Assembly: GCF_037126465.1 (NCBI RefSeq) | Contig: NC_088201.1 | Span: 195,990,403 to 196,054,402 of the forward strand | From: Ornithodoros turicata | Taxonomy: Eukaryota; Arthropoda; Arachnida; Ixodida; Argasidae | DNA length: 64,000 bases | Direction of reading: 5' to 3' | In this document: positions 56,457 to 64,000 of the stretch, one piece after another | Numbering within the stretch: position 1 is the first letter of the stretch | Layout: the number at the start of each line of letters is the position of its first letter | Translations under genes and position numbers: made by a program | The notes under the pieces: model-generated | Seen by the model: the letters and a program-made list of their open reading frames with translations, nothing else | The model's database searches: none | Told to the model about the DNA's origin: nothing

Positions 56457-57482
56457 GTGGATTATTTTGAGACTTTTTCACCCGTTGTCAAGTTGACAAG
56501 TTTGCGAATCCTCCTTGCATTAGGCCTCGAGGAAGGAATGGCGATGCGCCAACTTGATGTGAAGACGGCGTACCTTTACGGAAGACTCGAGGAAACTGTC
56601 TACGTGGAGCCACCTTTGGGCTATCCCGGAGCTGCCAATAAAGTATGTCTACTAAAGAAGGCACTTTACGGCCTCAAGCAATCCGGGAGGACATGGTACC
56701 TAACGCTTGATGAAATCCTCAGGAACTTGGGTTACAGGAGACTTGAAGCGGATAGATGTGTTTACCTATTGATCCAAGGACATCAGAAGGTTATTCTAAG
56801 CGTATATGTGGACGACATGCTTATGATGGCCACTTCATCAGCCCTTCTAAAAACAGCCATCAAGGACCTAGGGCAAAAGGTCGAACTGAAAGACTTGGGA
56901 GAGCCAACCTATATTCTCGGAATTGAGGTACTACACGACAAACAGAACAGGACCCTAACGATCAGTCAAAGAAAATACATTGACGAGATCTTAAATCGCT
57001 TCAAGATGGAGGATTGCAAACCGATAAAAACACCAATGGAAGTTGGGCAGAGGAATGACACGACGACTGCGACTGCTGCAGAAAAGAATCCGAATGTACC
57101 ATATCAGTCCCTGATAGGAAATTTAATGTATTTGGTGCAAGGGACACGTCCAGATCTTGCATTTGTCGCTCACTACCTGAGCCAGTTCAACTTAAATCAC
57201 ACGCTAAGTCACTGGAGGATGGCGAAAAGAGTGCTCCGCTACCTCAAAGGAACCCGCAACGTTGGAATAACGTACAGCGCATGCAAGGAGCCCATAACAG
57301 GTTACACCGATGAAAAGCTGGAACGAGTGCGGCACTGGGAGATCGAGGAGTGGTTACGTATTCACAATGTCTCAGGGTGCGATCAGTTGGAGATCGACGA
57401 GACAACAACTAATAGCTTTGTCAACATGCGAAGCGGAATACATTGCGCTTACGGAAGGCTTAAAAGAAGGAAAGTGGATTAA
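56457..57482 (+). pseudogene. pol: Copia reverse transcriptase, truncated and frameshifted
   Basis: The frame begins inside the Copia RT domain: YFETFSPVVKLTSLRILLAL, MRQLDVKTAYLYGRLEETVY (motif A aspartate), ALYGLKQSGRTWY, and the catalytic box LSVYVDDMLMMA near 56800. The connection region follows (LGEPTYILGIEV, SLIGNLMYLVQGTRPDLAF, RVLRYLKGTRNVGITY). After GYTDE at about 57315 the frame shifts, and the last 50 codons are not Copia-like. The RNase H continuation is in the +1-shifted frame starting at 57310. Upstream domains were deleted. Confidence 0.92.
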
Positions 57483-57768
57483 AACGTTCATGGCAGAACT
57501 TGGATTCAATAACTATGGAACTCAGACCTTAGAAGTCCGTTGTGACAACCAGTCTGCCATCAGAATAACTGAAAACCCGATGTATCATCAACGAACAAAG
57601 CACATCGATCTCAAATACCTATTCGCCAGAAATGAAGTGGAAAACAAACGGTTCAGGATCACATTCTTACGCACTGAGGACATGATCGCCGACGCTTTGA
57701 CGAAACCAGTGTCGAACGCAAAGAACACCGTGTGCGGCAAAGGCTTCGGCTTCACAAACTTTCCTTGA
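57310..57768 (+). pseudogene. pol: Copia RNase H, out of frame with RT
   Basis: Frame with SGYVFTMSQGAISWRSTRQQ, CEAEYIALTEGLKEGKWI, NQSAIRITENPMYHQRTKHI and IADALTKPV, the conserved blocks of Copia RNase H (active-site E in CEAEY, D in the LRCDNQSA-type block, D in IADALTK). One frameshift near 57310 separates it from RT. A polypurine tract (GCAGGGGGGCA, 57788-57798) follows just before the 3' LTR. Confidence 0.92.
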
Positions 57769-57800
57769 TGTGTAGGATTTGCTGGACGCAGGGGGGCATT

Positions 57801-58014
57801 TGTTGGGCTGTATCTTTTGCGTCTAGCGCAAATCCTTTTAGTTTCGGATTAGTTATCTTTTAATAATAAAAGGCCCGAGCAGCGCGAGGTGTGTGATGAC
57901 AAAGTGGTGTACCACATTCTCTCGCTGACTGGACCGAACTGGATGTCTGACTGATGCTCTCTCGGTAGTGTTGAAGCCACACGCACAGATTGTCCACGGC
58001 ATAAAACCTCAACA
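57801..58014 (+). repeat. Copia 3' LTR
   Basis: Same length as the 5' LTR with a single substitution (GCGCGAGGTG instead of GCGCGATGTG). It is followed by the target duplication TGGAG at 58015-58019. Confidence 0.93.
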
Positions 58015-58136
58015 TGGAGTAGTTTCCGCGTGGGAGAGGAGGAAAGTCTGAGGCTGCTTGAGCGCGCTTTCTTCTGGACCGACTTTGACGGGATCTAGCA
58101 CGGCTGATTTTATGCCTAGGAACTGGATGTTTTTTT

Positions 58137-58385
58137 GTGATTATAGGCTACACCATAGACACTGTCGACAGCTACGCACAGAACTCTGAGGGCCACAGAT
58201 TTTCTGTTAAAAAATGCCAAACTTGGCGTATACGTTCAAAAAGGCCAAACTTTGTTACCAATTTGCTTCATGACGAACGTCTGAGGACATCGAGCTTAGC
58301 GTCATTCGATAGGACGTTGAAAGAGCTCTCGTGCTGTATAAAGTTCATTTTTCTGAGTTCAGTGCTTTCCGTGTTATTAGGTTGA
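58137..58385 (+). repeat. paired 82-codon frame in left foldback arm
   Basis: The frame (IIGYTIDTVDSYAQNSEGH, then RFSVKKCQTWR) is mirrored with the same length and few replacements on the minus strand at 60631-60879 in the other arm. It has no known domain. Conservation is explained by the arms being copies, so it is reported as part of the inverted repeat, not as a gene. Confidence 0.4.
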
Positions 58386-59082
58386 GAATCGCACATGGTA
58401 GGCGAAAATTACCAATGTTGCATCTCAGTTTTCTCAAAAATGCCATCTTGGATTTCCTTGATCATTTTTGAAAAGGTGGCGTCATGCCTCTACTTTAGAC
58501 GCCAAGTGACACAATATTTTATTTTTACTTGAGAGACGCGCAGCGATTTTTTTGGTCAGACATGGTCCGCGAGACTGCAGCCTAGCGCGCCCCATCCACG
58601 AGGACGCGACCTTCAACCTCTTCTTTGCTACAGGTCTCCCGCTGACGGAGTAATCAATGACCACTCTGCGTGAGCTTGTTGTAGTATACCAAGAGCATTA
58701 CTTTACGTTTACCCAATGGTCTCCCAGTTCCGTCAGGCTCATTCAAACCGTGGGAGAGTACATGAGTTGCCTGTGCGCCCTTGACGAGAAGCCCCAGTCC
58801 GCGAACATACCGACAAAGTAGTGAGAAGAAACGAAGCGCTTCGTAAAGATCTTTATCCAGTGGCAACATCGTAGCTTTTGTTTCAGGTTGCCGCCAGTCC
58901 CCCAGGAAGTGTGAAAGTCACATCCTTTTCATTGGTAAAAGAACGTTGTGAAAGTTTCGAAAAACGTAAAATGTGCCAATTGCGAGACCCCTGCAGATCA
59001 TGGCTGCCACCATTGGATTAGCATCATCCAAAAGCTTTACAGGACCTTTCACATGATATAAAGTGACTGGGTTCAAGCGCAT

Positions 59083-59958
59083 CTTTCGTCCGCCTAGTAT
59101 CGCAAAACCACGAGTGGTACGCGAAAATTTTGCATGTTCGATCTTAATTATTTCTAAAACCCCAGAATATTTTTCACGATTTATTCCACAGGGGCAGAAT
59201 TATACCTGTACTTTGCCCTGCTGGTAAGGTAGGTATCTTTTCTCTTTTTGATTGAGACTCTGGGCTACTTTTCCGTGGAGCGATTTTTCCACACAAAGGC
59301 GCTCCTCGTATGTCTGCGAGCTTGCTTTGCTTCTTAACCTTTGGTTTGTAATTTATTGCCCAGACGTTGCATTCTGTACTTATTTTGCACTTATGGTACG
59401 TATGTTTATTTTCTCCTTTGGAATCTCCTTTGGGCAATACTTTCGTGGGCTCCTTGAACTTGCTATTACGCACTTTCATGGGAGTCGCACGCCCCACGTG
59501 TGCGTATGCACGTGCGCATAGTCACTATTCTCCCGCACGGTGCTTGAGGCAATGCACATACGCACGCTATGAGGCTGTCGTGCGAGTTAATATTAGGAAG
59601 GCAGAACTACGGCCACAGGGGACAGAAAGTTACAACACGTGAGAATACAAATTTGTGGCCGCCTCTTAGCTTGGGCGCAATGAGTGATAGTTCCGAAGCT
59701 GTGCATCCTACCTTTAATTAGTTTTATGCCCCGTAGCGTTATTTCGGAACCACGACGAGTACTATATACAAAGCCCGTAAGACCCCTGTGATGACAGTAT
59801 GTTGCTGCTCTCAAGTATAACACGTTCGCCCTCCACGAGCTGTGTCAGTGCCACCGTGGGAATCAAAATTTCCGACAGAACGACGCACAACTAAAATCCC
59901 TCGTTTCCGGTAGCCGTAGGTACCCTCGGTGTGGTCTTCAGTAATCCTTTTAGCATCC
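59083..59958. other. spacer between foldback arms, no gene recognised
   Basis: Several frames of 76-107 codons on both strands, none with a transposase or other domain. The GCGCGTG/CACGTGCG-rich stretch near 59490-59570 has many small palindromic words. Confidence 0.4.
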
Positions 59959-61125
59959 ATGCGCTTGAACCCAGTCACTTTATATCATGTGAAAGGTCAT
60001 ATCTAAACCTATCAGATGATGCTAATCCAATGGTTCCATCCATCATCTGCAGGGGTCTCGCAATGGGCACATATTACGTTTTGCGAAACTTCCACAACGT
60101 TCTTTTACCAATGAAAAGGATGTGACTTCCACACTGCCTGGGGGACTGGTGGCAACCTGAAACAAAAGCTACGATGTTACCACTGGATAAAGATCTTTAC
60201 GAAGCGCTTCGTTTCTGTTCGAGGACTGGGGCTTCTCGTCAAGGGCGCACAGGCAACTCATGTACTCTCCCACGGTTTGAATGAGCCTGGCGGAACTGGG
60301 AGACCATTGGGTAAACGTAAAGTGATGCTCTGGGGACACTACAACAAGCTCACGCAGTGTGGTCATTCATTTCTCCGTCAGCGGGAGACCTGTAGCAAAG
60401 AAGAGGTTGAAGGTCGCGTGCTCGTAGATGGGCCCTACCTCGTGGACCCTGCATGACAAAAAAAAAAAATCGCTGCGCGTCTCTCGGGTAAAAATAAAAG
60501 ATTGTCTCACTTGGCGTCTAAAGTAGAGGCATGACGCCACCTTTTCAAAAATAATCAAGGAAATCGAAGATGGCATTTTTGAGAAAACTGAGATGCAACA
60601 TTGTCAATTTTCGCCTACCATGTGCGATTCTCAAACTAATAACACAGAAAGCAGTGGACTGACAAAAATGAACTTTATACAGCACGAAAAGTCTTTCAAC
60701 GTCCTATCGAATGACGCTAAGCTCGATGTCCTCAGACGTTCGTCATGAAGCAAATTGGTAACAAAGTTTGGCCTTTTTGAACGTTTACGCCAAGTTTGGC
60801 ATTTTTTAACAGAAAATCTGTGGCCCTCAGAGTTCTGTGCGTAGCTGTCGACAGTGTCTATGGTGTAGCCTATAATCACAAAAAAACCTCCAGTTCCTAG
60901 GCATAAAATCAGCGGTGCTAGATCCCGTCAAAGTCGGTCCAGAAGAAAGCGCGCTCAAGCAGCCTCAGACTTTCCTCCTCTTCCTCGCGGAAACTACCCC
61001 ACGCACGAGCGTCGCACGTGGTGCGATTTGCTTCGTTTGAGCTATCCTCTAATATATATTTTTTTCTGGGCGAATTAAAAAATACGACTTTCATCCGTTG
61101 TTCGATTTAAAATGAAACTACCCTG

Positions 61126-61297
61126 CACTGACTGGAGAGGCACAGTGGGGACAGCCGTCCTTTTCAGACGTGTCCTCTGCCTGTTTGTGAAAGCGTCGGA
61201 TGTGAAATGCGCCTCGCACAGCTTCTGATGTTTTAGCTGATCAGGTGGAAGAGTGGCATATTCTGGTTGACCAGCGTGCTCGATCCACGCAGACTTC
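61126..61297 (-). CDS. THAP gene exon 2 (proximal part)
   Basis: The minus-strand frame reads AWIEHAGQPEYATLPPDQLK, then KLCEAHFTSDAFTNRQRTRL and KRTAVPT: the C-terminal half of the THAP zinc finger with C-x2-H and the closing AVPT motif. A strong acceptor (TTCATTGTGTTACAG) ends at 61298. Entering there gives the wrong phase from exon 1; the next AG four bases later (exon from 61293, TCT) keeps the frame. At 61125 the exon runs into the foldback element, whose terminus adds about 15 foreign codons and a TAA (61075). The intact exon would continue at 56052. Confidence 0.7.
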
Positions 61298-61450
61298 CTG
61301 TAACACAATGAAAGTTGATGCATAAGGAAAGAAACAATCAGAGAGCTTAGGCTATGCAGACTAAACCAAAGGAGAACATCGCTCAATGATTACTGCGATA
61401 AATAAATCGGATTCCTACACAACAAGGCTGGAAAGAAACAGGAACTCTAC
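61298..61450 (-). other. intron 1 of the THAP gene
   Basis: 153 nt from GTAGAGTTCC (61450) to TGTGTTACAG (61298), with a pyrimidine-rich 3' end and TTTCTTTCC inside. The phase conflict at its 3' AG is the one weak point of the exon 1-exon 2 join. Confidence 0.6.
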
Positions 61451-61573
61451 CTCTCGTCTCCTGGGAATCCAAAAAAATGAAGGGTTGCAGTTCAGGCGTG
61501 AATTCTTGCAACCGCTGACTCTGCATTTGATATAATTGATTCGTCTTGGTGGATCATCTTCCGGTGCTGCCAT
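61451..61573 (-). CDS. THAP gene exon 1
   Basis: Exactly 41 codons from ATG (61573-61571) to a donor GAG|GTAGAG. The protein MAAPEDDPPRRINYIKCRV continues SGCKNSRLNCNPSFFWIPRR RE (read in two parts) and contains the N-terminal half of the THAP domain: C-x4-C and the SFF.IP block that corresponds to FFxFP. THAP domains (C2CH zinc fingers of about 90 residues) bind DNA and occur in transcription regulators and P-element-type transposases; they are common in ticks. Splitting the domain by an intron after the FP motif is usual for THAP genes. In-frame upstream codons exist, but the ATG in a typical short-leader position is preferred. Confidence 0.75.
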
Positions 61574-63183
61574 TGCCTCACGGCTCCTCACACAAGTGGC
61601 ATGGTGAACATGGTAGTGTGACAGCCAGACATCGATAATAAACCGAACAAGTACGGAAGCACTTAAATAGATTCTGGTCGACATTGAGAATCCTTGGGTG
61701 TTGCCTTGTGCTCCTTTCGTGCGCATCACTTCAGTCCACTTCCTTTTGCCCCAAGACCAATTCCCACGAGAACGGATACTCAAACCTTTTCTTGAGACTT
61801 CTTCAGAGTCGGCGCCGCTTTTACTTCGACAGTCAAGGTCGACTTGTATCTCACGTAATCCCTGGTCACTCTGGACGCTCTCACGGAGTACGCCCCCGTA
61901 GCCGCCATAGCACTCCGTAACGGCCAGAGGAGTCAAATCGAAACCGCCAAGCCGATGCACGCAGGTGCGCGCGAAAATAATCCGCGTTGGACCAATCGGA
62001 GCGCGTGTACAGTCTCGGCCAATGGGCTTGCAACATGGTGTATGGGCGCAGTGGTACATATTCTACAGCCGCATCCGCGGGTACCTGATGACATAGAAAT
62101 CTTAAGGAGTATGCTAGAAGGAAACCTCCGAAACTCGGACGTACGGGCGAGGGGAGCGCCATATTCAATCAGCTACTGTTGCCGCGGCGCATGCAAACAA
62201 AGGAATCCAGTAAGCATACAGCAAACATAACGCCAAAAATGTTTTTGGAACAGTAACACACCGCCAGAAACCGTGACACCGTAAGATATATGAAAACACA
62301 TACACACACACATAGACGAAGAAACAGACACGCCACGGACGCCACATGGGGATGCCGTCTCCGCCGCTGCCTCAACCAGCCTTGACTACAAGCCTGGATA
62401 GGGGCGGACACTGACAAAATATGTAGCCGACGGAAGCAGAGGAGCAACCGAGCAAGTGTTGCAACAGTTTTTGGAACTGTGGCTGCTTTCACGGGCTGGA
62501 AATACACGACGTTTCCTCGGCTGATTCAATATGGCTGCCTCCGAGCGCATAGATTGAGAGAGGGAAGAGCCCCGTTCAAGTGCTTTGCTCTCCTCCGATC
62601 CTCCTCCCCAGCTTTCCTTCCAGCCTCTCTCCTTAAGATTTATATGCCTGAGGAGGACTGACACTACTACACCGCCCACTGCCGCTTCGATACCCGTATC
62701 TCACTCCTGGCCTCCAGCTCGTTCTCCCACCCGGCGATTTAGCATTCAGCTGCTTAGTTCGTCAGTTCCCCGACTCTCGATTCCTTCGAGCACTCTCGGT
62801 ACGAACGAAGCACCCGCACCTCCATGAGTCTTTACTCTCACCACCTTACGAACTGCCCTCAACAGTATGCCGTACACCCTCTCCGCCGCCTCCGCCCTGT
62901 CGAGCATTCGAGTAAACATGGCAACAACGTCCACAGATGGCGCGACGGGCTCGCGGCCAACAAACAGCCGCTGTCGCAGCTCCTTTTATGCGTGTTCGTG
63001 CATGTTACGGCCATTGTGGATGTGATGTTAACAGGGTGAGCTGGTGAACTGTTGAACTATATTTGCCTGATCGAAGAATCGACACACACAGTTCAGTCCG
63101 GTGAGTCGTTCACTATGATCGAATCATTCGCGATTGACACACCAGTAACCAGTGCATCAACTTGGAAACGTAAAGGCAGCATG
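61574..63183. other. upstream region of the THAP gene, no further gene recognised
   Basis: The in-frame extension upstream of the ATG (to 62059, minus) lacks THAP-like sequence. GC-rich DNA around 61940-62170 could hold the promoter, but no clear core element was identified. An ACACATACACACACAC-type tract lies near 62298-62312. Confidence 0.35.
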
Positions 63184-63861
63184 TACAGGTCCCGACAAAA
63201 GTTTACGGAACACGCGAGCGGTGTATTTTCTCCTCGGTGCGACACCCTAGCGGCAAGCGGAAGCTGGCGAAATCAGGCCAGTTCACTGCCTCAGAGGGGT
63301 GGACGACTGCACTCTTAGCGACACACAGCGGTAATTTCGGTATGATTTCTGTTGTATGTGCCCGCAAAGTGAGCTGGATTTTACTGTTGTGCTCGCCAGC
63401 AACACGTGATTCAACGATTGTTGAGACAGGGAGCTCGCCGCTATCATCGCGTTAACAAGGATGAATCATAGTGGCAACACTTTACCGTGTATTGTTTTTA
63501 TTGGAAAGCCAGGATATGTAGAGAAGACAAAGAAAGGTATCTGGTGAAGAGTTGCCTTATTATGGACGACGCGTGACGAGCTGATAAACACATGACGTTG
63601 ACATTGATAATTGATTGATAAACAAGTGACGTGAGTCACGAGTTGTTGACGAGCACAACAGTTTAATCCAACTCACTCCACGGGCACATACAACAGTAAT
63701 CATACCGAAACTACCGCTGTGTGTCGCTAAGAGCGCAGTCGTCCACCCCTCTGAGGCAGTGAACTGGCCTGATTTCGCCAGCTTCCGCTTGCCGCCAGGG
63801 TGTCGTACCGAGAAGAAAATACACCGCTCGCGTATTCCGTAAACTTTTGTCGGGACCTGTA
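63184..63861. mobile_element. Tc1/mariner-like MITE with long inverted ends
   Basis: Ends TACAGGTCCCGACAAAAGTT and AACTTTTGTCGGGACCTGTA. The arms are about 240 bp (63184-63425 and 63625-63861), sharing CAGTTCACTGCCTCAGAGG and GGGCACATACAACAG-type blocks. TA at each end fits a TA target. A spacer of about 200 bp lies between the arms. There is no transposase; open frames in the arms are mirror images. Confidence 0.8.
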
Positions 63862-64000
63862 CATCGCAGAGAGAAGCAAGACACAGCAAACATTGAGCAG
63901 ACCAAAGCCTAGGACGTCCAGGAGTAAACGGCGCCCAAACCTGTTCTCGATGCCTTGATAGAATATTGCTCCCTGGTGTGACATGAGAAATACGAACCCA

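Larger units (their letters stand above)
56181..58014 (+). mobile_element. Ty1/Copia retrotransposon, internally deleted
   Basis: Two 214-bp LTRs (56181-56394 and 57801-58014), TGTTGGGCTG...CCTCAACA, differ at one visible position (56267 T, 57887 G). A 5-bp target duplication TGGAG flanks the element (56176-56180 and 58015-58019). A primer-binding site and polypurine tract are present. Only 1.4 kb lies between the LTRs: gag, protease and integrase are gone and RT starts almost at the primer site. LTR identity indicates a recent insertion, yet this copy cannot move without help. Confidence 0.95.
56053..61125. mobile_element. large foldback element splitting THAP exon 2
   Basis: The termini are CAGGGTAGTTTCATTTTAAA and its inverted partner. 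Left arm: 56053-56180 plus 58020-59082 after removing the Copia insertion (about 1.19 kb). Right arm: 59959-61125 (about 1.17 kb). The arms share AAATCGAACAAC, CGTCGCACGTG-type blocks, a paired 83-codon frame, and GACCTTTCACATGATATAAA at their inner ends. The spacer of about 880 bp (59083-59958) has no recognisable transposase. Superfamily and target duplication are unresolved. Confidence 0.8.

Noticed and set aside
63052..63984. frames of 60-109 codons at the right end
   Set aside because: They lie in the inverted arms of a MITE and mirror each other; no domain.

Overview
The window looks like a piece of a hard-tick (Ixodida) or closely related arachnid nuclear genome. The reasons are: two tRNA-Ser-headed SINEs of the type described from ticks as Ruka; several Penelope-like elements (PLEs) with GIY-YIG endonucleases; PIF/Harbinger, hAT, mariner, Gypsy, Copia and LINE relics; spliceosomal introns; and no bacterial gene organisation. 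Three AACCT units at the very start match the arthropod telomere unit (TTAGG), but they are too few to call a telomere. The species assignment is inference.

Layout. 1-10.5 kb: mostly non-coding, with a hAT-type non-autonomous element (1548-2311, 8-bp target duplication), a broken Gypsy reverse transcriptase (6.4-7.6 kb, minus) fused to a truncated mariner transposase (7.6-8.4 kb, minus), and a 907-bp foldback element (8414-9320). 10.5-24.4 kb: one very large inverted repeat (arms about 1.3-1.4 kb) with Harbinger-type coding remains in its centre and at least four later insertions nested in it. The largest is a 5.6-kb composite of three PLE copies flanked by a 12-bp target duplication. 24.4-44 kb: a second hAT element, LINE fragments, a second PLE family, a Tigger/pogo-type MITE, two SINEs, a palindromic tRNA-like element and long stretches without recognisable genes.

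44.3-54.9 kb: 45 head-to-tail units of 239 bp. Read on the minus strand, each unit is a 90-nt exon candidate preceded by a polypyrimidine tract plus AG and followed by a splice-donor position. The 90-nt segment is open in phase 1 and encodes a 30-residue Ser/Thr/Pro-rich repeat. 26 of 45 units have lost the donor G, and the array shows higher-order block structure.

55-61.6 kb: on the same minus strand, upstream of the array, lie two exons that together encode a THAP zinc-finger domain (C-x4-C in exon 1; C-x2-H and AVPT in exon 2). Exon 2 is split by a roughly 5-kb foldback element, which itself carries a young, internally deleted Copia element. Beyond the foldback element the exon resumes for about 25 nt and ends in a GTGAGT donor in phase 1, the phase needed to join the array exons. 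The simplest reading is one minus-strand gene, THAP domain plus a long tandem-exon repeat region, since damaged by transposons. This gene model is an inference from splice signals and phase, not from transcripts.

Nearly everything else is transposon-derived. No functional autonomous transposon was found, and no confident complete host gene other than this damaged THAP/exon-array locus.
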